In this document: positions 1 to 7,752 of the stretch, one piece after another
Layout: the number at the start of each line of letters is the position of its first letter
How positions within the stretch are numbered: the first letter of the stretch is position 1
Source of the DNA: Kalaharituber pfeilii
Taxonomy: Eukaryota > Ascomycota > Pezizomycetes > Pezizales > Pezizaceae
Direction: 5' to 3'
DNA length: 17,085 nucleotides
Assembly (NCBI GenBank): GCA_015179045.1
Contig: WHUZ01000264.1
Location: 1-17,085, forward strand
Position numbers and translations under genes: made by a program
Notes under the pieces: generated by a model
The model's input: only the letters and a program-made list of their open reading frames with translations
Database searches by the model: none
What the model was told of the DNA's origin: nothing

Positions 1-480
1 GCTATGCATTGCTTATTACATGCTATGAATTGATCGTTTTGCCTACCTTATTGCTCAGCCCACCAAGTCTAGACCCAGTCCTTTCATGCATGCAGATGCG
101 GTATCATTGTATATACTCTGCCTGTTTATACTGGTTTTCACCATTCCTAGAGAAGCCTTTCCTTCTCAACCAAAAAATTCCCTATTGGCAATACTCAGAC
201 ATTTTGCATTAAAATTGAAAGCAGTACTAGAGATTATATTACCTGATTTATTCCACATACCAAAAAACACAAATATAGTATCTAAAACTTTAACTCCTTC
301 TAGGTAGCACCTGTCTTCTTACCGTACGTTTACAGGTCCAGTCCGGTCCTTCTAATAGTACTTTAAGTGTCTCTTATTTTTTTCTAAATTGCTATGGGCT
401 GACTTCCTCATTCTTGTAGAGCTTAGTAATACAGATAGTAGATCTCTTGGTACTAGTGGTCATTCTACGAGTCGATGTTT
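1..480. other. Non-coding remainder of element A, left edge
   Basis: Positions 141-480 align with 3650-3893 of element B, the gag/pol junction region, in inverted orientation. Positions 1-140 have no counterpart I can find in the window. Short open stretches here, such as 9-212 and 86-307 on plus, have no similarity to known proteins and run antisense to the element, so no gene is called. Confidence 0.6.
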
Positions 481-483
481 GCG

Positions 484-1396
484 CTTATTGGCAGAGGGCT
501 TGGAGGAGTAGGTGGCAATAGATACACCTTTGTACTTTGAGTTCATCCTGCTTTTCTAGAGAATAATTTTGGCTGCTTTACCTTGGGCAGAGGTGAGCAG
601 GATCTTGGATGGGACTGGCAACGACGGGACTCTGAGGGGCTGTATGAGGGTCTCTGATAGCAGAAGACTCACACATGGACCATACAAGGTTGGTTGTGTG
701 AGTGTAGGGAGGTAAGTGCTCTATGGTATGCCTGGGAGTAAGAATTGCTCTAGAATAATGTACTGACTTGGTGGTCCTTTGATTCTGCTTGGGTCTGTAA
801 CCCGACAGGGTTGGTCATCTCTTGACAGTATCAGTGAGGTGGGAGTAAATATTCTTCGCCTAGTGAGTATTCTGAATCCTTCAAGATTACTTGACTTTCC
901 AGGGATATGACTGCAGCTAGTTCACCTTAAGCATAGGTGAGTAGGACCTTAAGGGGGACTGACGATGACAGTAGCGATGGAACTTTTGAGCGGTAAGGGG
1001 ACTACAGACGGTAATAGGACTCCGAGCAACAATGGGACTTTCGAGTGACAGCGGGACTCCAAGCAGCAACAGAACTTCCAAGCGGCAGCAGGACTCTGAG
1101 TGGCTATATAGGGTCTCTAAGCAGCTGTATGAGAGTTTCCCATAGTGGGAAGCTTACACATAGGGCGTGCGGGGTTGTTGTGCGAATATAGGGAGGCATG
1201 CTACTATCCTGTAAGCCTTTTCAGCTTGGGTAGAGGTGAGAAGGATATTTAGTAAGACTGGCGACGGCAGTAGTGAGACTCCAAACAACTGCATGAGGGT
1301 TTCCACAAATTCCCTGAACATCACGATATCCGTCATCAGTGAGAAGGGGTATGCTGAGAACAGTTGGAGTACTGTGACAGGTAGAGGAGCGACCAT
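484..1396 (-). pseudogene. Degenerate gag of element A
   Basis: The minus-strand ATG at 1396 opens a stretch (1396-1154) whose start MVAPLP and block MTDIVMFREFVET match the gag start of element B (MVATSP, MTDVTMSREFVET). Beyond it the frame shifts repeatedly, but the DNA stays alignable to B down to about 484, opposite 3600-3640. A block reading roughly CLPxFAQQP occurs twice (near 1125-1200 and 655-725). A block translated as LTSxQxE recurs near 1219, 926 and 580, so gag is built from large imperfect repeats. Between 960 and 1140 lies the same GGACTCxGAG-type 18-bp repeat that B carries. No catalytic domain is expected or seen. Identity as gag rests on position after the LTR and on the shared family layout, not on a Pfam-like motif. 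Confidence 0.6.
960..1130 (-). repeat. Degenerate 18-bp tandem repeat in gag of element A
   Basis: Imperfect units based on GGGACTCCGAGCAGCAAC run through 960-1130. They are the inverted counterpart of the better-ordered array at 3325-3506 in element B. Confidence 0.65.
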
Positions 1397-1454
1397 TGGG
1401 ATTCTATTAGTAATGAGAGAAGGAAAAGAAAAGAATAGTTAACGAGCGGTATAA

Positions 1455-1921
1455 TATTAGCATAGGTATCGCTAGGCTTGCGAGAGTAGTACTGAGGTGA
1501 CTTTGAGTTCACAAAAGTAGTGAAGGGGATGGTAAAAGGTTATGTGAGAGTATTAAGTGAGAGTTCTACTTAGAATACTGCTAGTATCTTGATTTCTTCT
1601 AGTTAGCTATTCAGCCTATTTATATAGACTTCCCAGCTATTAATATGATATAATAATAATATGATAATTATAGATAAGGAGACATAGTAGAACATGCATT
1701 AGAAGTAATTAATACATGTGCACATATTAATGACAATACTGTGCAGTACTATCATATGATTTACTGCTTGACACACACTTCATTAGCTACTCGCCAGTCC
1801 ATGGGCCAATATGAATCCCTGCATTGCTTAGTAGTGATCAGTCATATCTTCAGCATATGTCTTACAGTGATTTAAGCAAGGGTTCCAAGTGTTTCCTATA
1901 AGGCTTACCTTAGCTATAACA
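1455..1921 (-). repeat. 5' LTR of element A (467 bp)
   Basis: Read on the minus strand it opens TGTTATAGC at 1921 and closes GCTAATA at 1455, matching the 498-bp LTRs of element B over its length with small deletions. The terminal CA of the family (seen in the 3' LTR of B) is TA here, as it is in the 5' LTR of B. The left boundary is placed by alignment with B by eye. Confidence 0.85.
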
Positions 1922-2358
1922 ATTATGTAATATTAGAGTTGAGTCTCTGAAAGACTCAAGAAATAATATTGAATTTCATGCTCTATTTTCTAAACTGAAT
2001 AATTTCACTCTATTACTGTCTATATCATTATCTCAAAAATCAAACTCAGAACCAAGCTAGGTCAAGACCTATGTATTTCTGGATCAGTGTGTATAAGGTA
2101 ATTTTATGCACTCAAGAATGATTCAAGAGGGTGAGCTCACAATCCAACCTATATCTTAAATAATTAACTTGATCTTTATGAATAAAATCTAAGCCAAGAA
2201 CCTCCTTATCCAAGAAGAGTGTCTTGTCAAGATAAATATTAATAGCCATAAAGAGCTAATTAAATTCAGAATTACTGAAACCTGTAAAGACAATCCTCTA
2301 GTATTTGGAATAGGTTGGCAAAGAATATACAATATCCAAATAGATCATAATAAAAATC
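1922..2358 (+). pseudogene. Element C, 5' visible piece: gag end and retropepsin-like protease, interrupted
   Basis: One plus-strand frame (codons starting at positions divisible by 3) reads through the piece with four in-frame stops (2058, 2094, 2157, 2190), as in a RIP-decayed ORF. Known retropepsins carry D-S/T-G followed some residues later by an F/I-I/S turn. Here LDQC, with the Asp codon at 2082-2084, precedes GNF at 2097-2105, so the Asp is kept but Ser-Gly is lost. Near the 3' end LVFGIGW...YN.QID resembles the LGxxWL...NPxIDW motif that closes the protease of Gypsy pol. The frame runs straight across the element B insertion into codons from 7755. The left end is cut by element A. Confidence 0.75.
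2354..2358. repeat. Target site duplication AAATC, left copy (element B)
   Basis: AAATC directly precedes the TG of the 5' LTR and recurs exactly at 7748-7752 after the CA of the 3' LTR. Five base pairs is the usual Ty3/Gypsy integrase staggered cut. Confidence 0.95.
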
Positions 2359-2856
2359 TGTTACGGCTAAGGTAAGACTTACAGGATACCACCCCGAAAA
2401 GTACCACGAGTTCCATATAAGCCATGTGCTGAACATGTAGCTGATCACTACTAGGCAACGCATGGAATACTTTGGGCCCGAAAAACGGCGGTCGTATACA
2501 GAAGTGTATGTCAAGCAATAAGTCATACAGACTAGCAACTGCATATGGTTTACAAAGTAATATGCGTACATGCGTTAGGCGGTACTGACCTTCCTAATGT
2601 ATGTTTCTACTACGTCTCCTTATCTATGTGTCTTATCTATATTCATCACATCATTGTCATATCATGTTAATAGCCAGAAAGTCTATATAAACGGGCCGAA
2701 TAAATAGCTAGAAGAAATCAAGATACTAGTGGTATTCTAAGTTGAACTCTTACTTCATGCTCTCCCATAACCCTTTGCCATCCGCTTCGCTGCCTTCGTG
2801 AATTCCGGAGTCATCCCAGTACCACTTTTGCAAGCCCAGCAACGCCTACGCTAATA
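2359..2856 (+). repeat. 5' LTR of element B (498 bp)
   Basis: It opens TGTTACGGCTAAGG and closes GCTAATA. The 3' LTR, same length, closes GCTAACA, so the terminal CA has become TA here. A TATATAAAC box lies at 2684-2692. The sequence matches 7250-7747 throughout without length change. Confidence 0.95.
2684..2692 (+). promoter_or_regulatory. TATA box in the 5' LTR of element B
   Basis: CTATATAAACGGGCC lies about 170 bp before the LTR end and is kept in the 3' LTR at 7575-7583. That fits the U3/R core promoter of an LTR. Activity is not testable from sequence. Confidence 0.5.
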
Positions 2857-2915
2857 TAATATCACTCGTTAACTATTCTTTTTCTTTTCCTTCTCTCATT
2901 ACCAATGGAGTCCCA
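2857..2915 (+). other. Leader of element B with presumed primer-binding region
   Basis: The bases just after the LTR (TAATATCACTCGTTAAC) are conserved with element A (TTATACCGCTCGTTAAC on its strand), as a primer-binding site would be. No TGG complementary to a tRNA CCA end survives, so the priming tRNA cannot be named. A pyrimidine-rich stretch follows up to the gag start. Confidence 0.4.
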
Positions 2916-3650
2916 ATGGTCGCTACCTCGCCTCTCCTAGTACTGCAACCACTCCTAGCATACCCCTCCACACCGATGACAGATGTCACGATGTCCAGAG
3001 AATTTGTAGAAACCGATCACCAACCCTACATGCCCCATGTGCGAGCTCCCCGCAGTCGAAAACCCTCACGCAGCCGTTTAGAGTGCCACCGCCGCTGTCA
3101 CCACTGCTACACAATGCTCTACTCACCTCTGCCTAAGGTGAAGCAGCTAAAAAAGCTCAAAGGATGATAGCACGCCTCCCCACATTCGCACAACAACCCC
3201 ACATGTCCTACGTGAAAGCTTTCGGCTATTAGAAACCCTCACGCAGCCGCTCGGAGACCCCCACACAGCCACTCGAAGACCCCCATACAGCCGGTCAGAG
3301 ACCCCCACGCAGCCGCTCAGAGTCTCGCTACCGCTCATAGTCCTGTCGCTACTTAGAGTCCGGTCGCCGCTCGGGAGCCTTGCTGCCCCTCAGAGTCCTG
3401 TCGCCACTCAGAGTCCCGCAGTCGCTCGGAGTCCCACAGTCGCTTGGAGTCCTACAGTTGCTTAGAGTCCCACAGCCACTTGGAGTCTCGCTGCTCGAAG
3501 TCCCGCTGCCACTCACAGTCCTACCGTCATCATTGGCAGTCCTGTTCAAGGTCCTGCTTACCTCCGCCTAAGGTGGAGCAGCTGAAAAAAGCTGTATCCA
3601 TTGCCACCTACTCCTCTAAGCCCTCCACCGATAAGGGCAAACATCGATAG
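2916..3650 (+). pseudogene. Degenerate gag of element B, with SR-rich hexapeptide repeats
   Basis: The ATG at 2916 is chosen because the same start, in the same context, is kept in element A. The first block (MVATSP, then MTDVTMSREFVET) is shared with A. Further on come basic SRKPSRSRLE-like blocks, then hexapeptides of the form S-x-S-x-L-E encoded by the 18-bp array, then PPKVEQLKKA. A stop at 3648-3650 closes this frame, though TAG could derive from CAG. One stop lies at 3165-3167 and others fall before 3400. About 245 codons is short for a Gypsy gag, so gag may run on in another frame. The block around 3033-3080 is repeated at 3205-3250, and the one at 3126 at 3561. No zinc knuckle is visible. 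Confidence 0.6.
3325..3506 (+). repeat. 18-bp tandem repeat in gag of element B
   Basis: The best units are 3399-3416, 3417-3434, 3435-3452, 3453-3470 and 3471-3488, each a variant of CGCAGTCGCTCGGAGTCC. Shorter or slightly shifted units lie on both sides. In the gag frame each unit encodes six residues, S-x-S-x-L-E or similar. The array generates spurious open frames on both strands (3380-3571 plus, 3349-3549 minus). Confidence 0.85.
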
Positions 3651-4040
3651 GTAGAACGCACTACCGAAAGACCCATAAACGTACGGCAAGGAGACAGGAG
3701 CTCCCCGGAAGGAGTTAAGGTTTTGAATACTACATTTGTTTTTCCGGTGTTCAGAATAAATCAGGTAATGTAATCTCTAGTACTGCTTTTGATTTTGATA
3801 TGGAATGTTTGGATATTAGGAATAGAGAAGTGTTATTGAAATTATGTTGGTTGGAAAAGCAAAGATTTCTCTATTAATGGTGAAAACCAGCATCTGGTTT
3901 ATAATTCCCTTAATTTTGTTGTCCCTTATGATGAAATTGTTTTACCCTTAGTTATCTGTCTCTGTTTCTATCCCTGCTACCTGTTTCTGCTTTGGATTTA
4001 GAAAGGAACCCCTGGAGGTAGGAAGGCAATGTACTACTAA
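3651..4040 (+). other. Gag-pol junction region of element B, unassigned
   Basis: No domain is recognisable. Positions 3660-3893 are shared with element A (141-345 region); after about 3893 the two copies have no alignable sequence. A protease motif expected here was not found. Confidence 0.5.
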
Positions 4041-4099
4041 CGATTAACCCATGCGAATGTTATGAATGTTATGCTCAAGTGTTCTTTGAGAAGCAAGCA

Positions 4100-4500
4100 G
4101 CCAGACTACCACCCTGCTGACCCAGGTATCACCAGATCCCACTCAACGACCCTCATGCTGAAGTACTCAATGGCCTGAGCAGATGAAGCCCTGCAGAGAG
4201 GACTCAACCAAACCACAGTACCAAACCGGTACCCCCTCCTACTCATGCCAGACCTTCTAGAAAAGATCCCCAGCAATGAACATGTTACGCGGTTTGACCT
4301 TAAGAACGCCTCATTTGAAATTAGTCAGGCGATGAAGGCCTGTCCGAATATTTTATTATGCTTTTGAACTCGCACTGACGAGTTTTCAGGAAATGATGGG
4401 ATGAAATCCTGGAAGGATACCGTTGACGTAGTATAACCATGGAACAGGTTCTACAACTACCACTTGACTATAGACTAGCCGTACAGGAGATAGTCCTTCT
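4100..4500 (+). pseudogene. Reverse transcriptase remnant of element B with internal deletion
   Basis: The block ALQRGLNQTTVPNRYPLLLM (about 4186-4245) corresponds to the strand before the RT palm (YRGLNxxTxKNRYPLPLI in the family). Motif A follows as RFDLKNASFEI, with its metal-binding Asp codon at 4296-4298. The next family landmark, LLGHTINGHKL (the FLGH motif after the palm), comes at about 4498. Motif A to FLGH spans some 200 bp, whereas intact elements need roughly 400-450 bp. The YxDD motif and its surroundings are therefore deleted, and the enzyme cannot be active. Confidence 0.8.
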
Positions 4501-5290
4501 TGGCCATACCATTAATGGCCACAAGCTTAGCACCATTGGTGATTGGCCAACTACTACACCATTACTTCAAGAATCATTACCGCCACTAGAGCGAACTACT
4601 TACCTCCCTCATGGACAATGTACCATTTTCATGGGGTTGATATACAACAGCAGTCATTTGACGAACTCAAGCAGCATTCCTATTCACCCCAGTACTCCAC
4701 CTATGGGATAGAACCCTGAGGATGATCATGGGATAAAACTCTAAAGGCGATCATGGGATGGAACCCTGAAGACAATTATAAAAATTGATGCATTAGTACT
4801 CCGCCTATAGGATAGAACCCTGAGAATGATCATAGAATAGAATCCTGAAGACGATCATGGAAACTGATATATCAGTGCTCCGCTCATGGGATAGAACCCT
4901 AAGGGCGATTATGGAAACTGATGCATTGTACTAAGCCCTTGCCGACACTCCCTCCTAATACTACGAGGAGAACAGAACTAAAACGCTACACCTAGTCAAC
5001 TTCCACTCACCAGCCCTCACTACAGCTGAACGGAACTGACCATGACAAGTAGCTGCTCGCGATCGTCGACTACTTCAAATGGTACACTTTGCTACAGAGC
5101 GTACATGTCGATGTCTATATAGATCACCACCAAGCAGAAGCTTAACTCCTGGCAAGCAAACCAGCATATAAAGATGTGTGAGCTGGACTTTACTATCATC
5201 TATTATAAGAGATCGATAACGGGAAAGCCGATGCCATATCGGGTCGGTCCGGTGATGAACCGACAGGCTTGGAAATCTAGCTCTTAAGGT
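4498..5290 (+). pseudogene. RNase H remnant of element B, split by a tandem array
   Basis: After FLGH-like LLGHTI come pieces of the RT-RNase H connection (QQQSFDELKQ, about 4650-4680). Next is ETDA, the first catalytic segment of RNase H, at 4914-4925, then LHLVNFHSPALTTAERN (family FHSRxLTxAERNY), VDVYxDHHQAE-like text near 5108-5140, and finally LDFTIIYYKRSITGKADAIS near 5175-5240. That last piece corresponds to the IxYRxGKxNxKADALSR tail. Frames change between these blocks. The 25/29-bp array at 4703-4910 duplicates the stretch in front of and including ETDA. Confidence 0.75.
4703..4939 (+). repeat. Compound 25/29-bp tandem array over the RNase H start
   Basis: Six copies of a 25-bp unit (type ATGGGATAGAACCCTGAGG plus ATGATC) lie at 4703-4727, 4728-4752, 4753-4777, 4807-4831, 4832-4856 and 4886-4910. 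A 29-bp unit (type ATGGAAACTGATGCATTAG plus TACTCCGCCT) follows copy 3 (4778-4806), copy 5 (4857-4885) and, partly, copy 6 (from 4911). The pattern is 25-25-25-29, 25-25-29, 25-29. Neither length is a multiple of three. Confidence 0.9.
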
Positions 5291-5594
5291 GGGCAGCTAC
5301 TCATCAACGGCAACCTCATTGAGGAAGACTCAGAAGTCGCGAGCTACTGGGAGGTGTATTACATTTAGGAAATGATATCAAAGAACTCCTACTAGGATGG
5401 ATAGCAAGAAGCTAAATAAATATACGTCGTCAAAAAGGTGAAAGCTAACCGACATACTTGCCGAACCCAATACCAATGCCAAACTGGAGTCAGATCTGTT
5501 ACTCGGTTCGATACCCCACTGTAATAATTCACTAGCCAGAAAATGGCTCATAGGCCTGGCCAGCCTATGTGAGTGAAAGGCGTATGGCACTGAC
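5291..5594 (+). other. Pol linker of element B, no recognisable domain
   Basis: This lies between the RNase H tail and the minisatellite, where an integrase HHCC zinc domain would be expected. No His/Cys pattern could be read. The minus-strand open stretches overlapping it (5378-5719, 5548-5997) come mainly from the adjoining repeat. Confidence 0.5.
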
Positions 5595-6008
5595 TGCATA
5601 CAGATATACGGCTCTGACTGTACACGGTACCGACCACATACATGTACTCGGTACCGACCACATACACACACGTGGCACTGATTGCATAGATGCACGTGGG
5701 ACTGACTGCATATAGGCACGTGGCACTGACCGCATCGGCACTGACCGTATTGCTACTGACCACATTGGCACTGACCACATCGGCACTAACCGTATCAGCA
5801 CTGACCGCATCGGCACTAACCGCATTGGCACCGACCACATCGGCACTAACTGCATCGGCACTGACCGCATTGGTACTGACCACATTGGCACTAACTGCAT
5901 CGGCACCAACCACATTGGTACCGACTGTATCAGCACTGACCATACACACACTCAGCACTGACCGCACACAGGCATGGTATCGACCGTATACAGGCACGCA
6001 GTACCGAC
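5595..6008 (+). repeat. 15/24-bp minisatellite inside pol of element B
   Basis: A core of 14 head-to-tail 15-bp units, consensus CGCATCGGCACTGAC, fills 5731-5940 exactly. On the left are longer units: 5595-5618, a short 16-bp one at 5619-5634, then 24-bp units at 5635-5658, 5659-5682, 5683-5706 and 5707-5730 (type TGCATATAGGCACGTGGCAC plus TGAC). On the right are 22-, 22- and 24-bp units at 5941-5962, 5963-5984 and 5985-6008. The 15-bp unit is the 24-bp unit lacking 9 internal bases. On plus it encodes a pentapeptide G-T-D-R-I-like repeat. Open frames of 113-149 codons on minus and 119 on plus are by-products. Confidence 0.93.
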
Positions 6009-6216
6009 CGCATATTGGCTATAAGTCCGGAAGTAACGCGGCATGCTAAGGGTCCAAACTGGACAAATTATGGTGCTGTACCCTAGTGAACTAAGTGAAC
6101 AGGCACTACGGCACGTGAGTGAAATATGCGACAGGAATTCTGGCATACTCAAGTGAGGGGTGCTAGCCACACTAGCTGGGACAGCAATTAACAAATGCTA
6201 CTAGTACTGAAGGCTA

Positions 6217-6650
6217 TGGATTTCGTTGAAGAACTACTGGAACCAGAGGGCGACAACGCGATCCTCATCATTACGAACCATTTTACCAAGATCTAGCAAT
6301 ATATACCGACTAAAACAACCTGGACCTCTACAGATGTCACCTCCGTATGCTGAAAGGAAATTAACTAGCAGCCCAATATCAAACTCCAGCTATCCACATC
6401 CTACCATTCACAAATTGACGTACTGTCAGAGCAAGCGATACAAACTTTCAAGTAGTACCTACGCATCTTCTGTCAGGATAGACAAAACCGCTGAGCTACT
6501 TGGCTACCACGAGCGGAGTATGCACACAACACTTCGATAATGTCAACCCACGACTATATATCCTTCGAACCCTATATGGATTCAGCTCTAAAACAATATA
6601 CATATATACATCTTAGATGACCATATATTCGCCTCACCGGTAGCAGAGGA
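6217..6650 (+). pseudogene. Integrase core remnant of element B
   Basis: MDFVEELLEPEGD, from the ATG at 6217, corresponds to the start of the DDE core (family MDFIxxLP), with the first catalytic Asp at 6220-6222. AILIITNHFTKI and YIPTKTTWTS follow, matching ILVVTDRFTKxxxxIPT with Asp replaced by Asn. The second-Asp segment (SDRGxxF) is not recognisable. The third block reads QIDVLSEQAIQTFK (about 6411-6452; family TDGQTERxNQxLxxYLR), followed by YLRIFCQDRQN after a stop. Frames shift several times. The HHCC zinc domain expected upstream is missing or replaced by the minisatellite. Confidence 0.75.
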
Positions 6651-6739
6651 CTAGCTAAGTTGGGCAACAACCGAACTCGAACTGCCGTAGGGGATGTGAC
6701 TACCCGAAGTCATATACGAACTCTGTTATGACATCGATC

Positions 6740-6890
6740 ATACGGCCGCCAGCTGCAAGGCTCGAGGTCAGATACCGAATCTATCGACAAGGGTACTATG
6801 ACAAGATGATGATACTTGGGAGCCTATTGGCAACTTACAGTGCTTGCCATTCGGTGGAATCCGTCAAAGAATTCCATAATAAGCACCCAC
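6740..6890 (+). pseudogene. Chromodomain remnant of element B
   Basis: Near 6767-6800 one frame reads VRYRIYRQGYYDK, and after a frame change near 6815 another reads DTWEPIGNLQ. Together they match the chromodomain core (YLVKWxGY... followed by TWEP..NL), which sits at the integrase C-terminus of chromoviruses and targets heterochromatin. Only a broken copy remains. Confidence 0.65.
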
Positions 6891-7237
6891 AAAGCCTAAA
6901 GACATGAGTCTATGAGGCAGTGCAACCAATGTACTAATAATGGGCATTACTTGGGACTGAGGTCTAGCTATATGGGCTAGAATCTCATGTAGGTATTATA
7001 CCTTCTACGCTCTCATAGGTTTCCCATAGGATTTTACCAGAGAAGTGTTTTAATAGCTAGTACTGAACAATATGAGTGCAGGACACACCAGTCTCACCAT
7101 CAGCCATTGTACTTACAATGAATACCAGTACTCAGCGCATAGGGTATGCTGACACTCTTAGCTATATACAACATATACTGACCCAACCGAGTAAGTCTTG
7201 GATCGTTTAGAAGCTTTTCAAGGCAAAAAAGCTCTAA
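6891..7237 (+). other. 3' non-coding part of element B
   Basis: No domain is recognisable between the chromodomain remnant and the polypurine tract. An open minus-strand stretch at 7100-7435 overlaps the LTR; a similar open frame occurs at 2272-2571 because the LTR is repeated. It is not a gene. Confidence 0.5.
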
Positions 7238-7249
7238 AACGGGGAGTGA
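7236..7249 (+). promoter_or_regulatory. Polypurine tract of element B
   Basis: AAAACGGGGAGTGA ends exactly at the TG of the 3' LTR. This is the usual plus-strand primer position and composition in Ty3/Gypsy elements. Confidence 0.85.
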
Positions 7250-7747
7250 TGTTATGGCTAAGGTAAGACTTATAGGATACCGCCCCAAGAAGTACTGCCA
7301 GTTCCGTATAAGCCATGTGCTGAACAAGTAGCTGATCACTACTAGGCAACGCATGGAACACTTTGGGCCCGAGAAATGGCGGTCATATACAGAAGTGTGT
7401 GTCAAGCAATAAGTCATACAGACTAGCAACTGCACATGGTTTACAAAGTAATATGCGTATATGCATTAGGCACTACTGACCTTTCTAATATATGTTTCTA
7501 CTACGTCTTCTTATCTACATGTCTTATCTATATTCATCATGTCATTGTCATATCATGTTGATAGCCCAAAAGTTTATATAAACGAGCCGAATAGATAGCT
7601 AGAAGAAATCAAGATACTAGCAGTGTTCTAAGTTGAACTCTTACTTCATGCTCTCACATACCCCTTTGCCATCCGCTTCACTGCCTTCGTAAATTTCGGA
7701 GTCGCCCTAGTACCACTCTTACGAGCCCAGCAATGCCTATGCTAACA
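7250..7747 (+). repeat. 3' LTR of element B (498 bp)
   Basis: It opens TGTTATGGCTAAGG and closes GCTAACA, with TATATAAA at 7575-7583. It equals the 5' LTR in length and matches it at roughly 90 percent by eye; differences are mostly transitions. Confidence 0.95.
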
Positions 7748-7752
7748 AAATC
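7748..7752. repeat. Target site duplication AAATC, right copy (element B)
   Basis: Identical to 2354-2358. The element C coding frame resumes directly after it. Confidence 0.95.

Larger units (their letters stand above)
1..1921 (-). mobile_element. Element A: 5' part of a Ty3/Gypsy-type LTR retrotransposon, truncated by the window edge
   Basis: This is the same family as element B but on the opposite strand. Read on the minus strand it starts with a 5' LTR (1921 down to 1455), then a leader, a degenerate gag and the region after gag. Positions of roughly 141-1921 match 2359-3893 of B in inverted orientation. Examples are the segment around 290-345 against 3660-3720, and the LTR text around 1800-1920 against 2359-2480. 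Homology with B stops near 141; I do not recognise 1-140. The rest of pol and the 3' LTR lie outside the window. Frames are broken throughout, so the copy is dead. The first five bases after the LTR, ATTAT at 1922-1926, are the candidate target duplication; its partner is not visible. Confidence 0.85.
2359..7747 (+). mobile_element. Element B: complete but degenerate chromodomain Ty3/Gypsy LTR retrotransposon (5389 bp)
   Basis: It is bounded by two 498-bp LTRs (2359-2856, 7250-7747) and a perfect AAATC duplication. Order inside is gag, RT, RNase H, integrase, chromodomain remnant, polypurine tract: Ty3/Gypsy order (integrase after RT), with the chromodomain pointing to chromoviruses. Every coding block is broken by stops and frameshifts, the RT has lost its YxDD region by deletion, and three tandem-repeat arrays have expanded inside. 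The two LTRs differ at about 50 positions by my eye count, mostly C/T and G/A transitions; if RIP acted, this cannot be turned into an age. It sits in the protease-RT interval of element C. Confidence 0.95.

Noticed and set aside
2272..2571. 99-codon minus-strand open frame and its counterpart at 7100-7435
   Set aside because: Both overlap the LTR of element B; the shared peptide reflects repeated non-coding LTR sequence.
3349..3571. Open frames on both strands with Ser/Gly/Thr/Leu repeats
   Set aside because: They are shadows of the 18-bp array in gag of element B.
5731..5940. Regularly spaced repeats suggestive of a CRISPR array
   Set aside because: Units are 15 bp, directly adjacent and without spacers. 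The context is a eukaryotic retrotransposon.
5378..5997. Open reading frames of 113-149 codons on minus and 119 on plus
   Set aside because: They are produced by the 15/24-bp minisatellite, whose unit length is a multiple of three and which lacks stops in several frames. The low-complexity products (alternating Val-Ser-Ala types) match no family.
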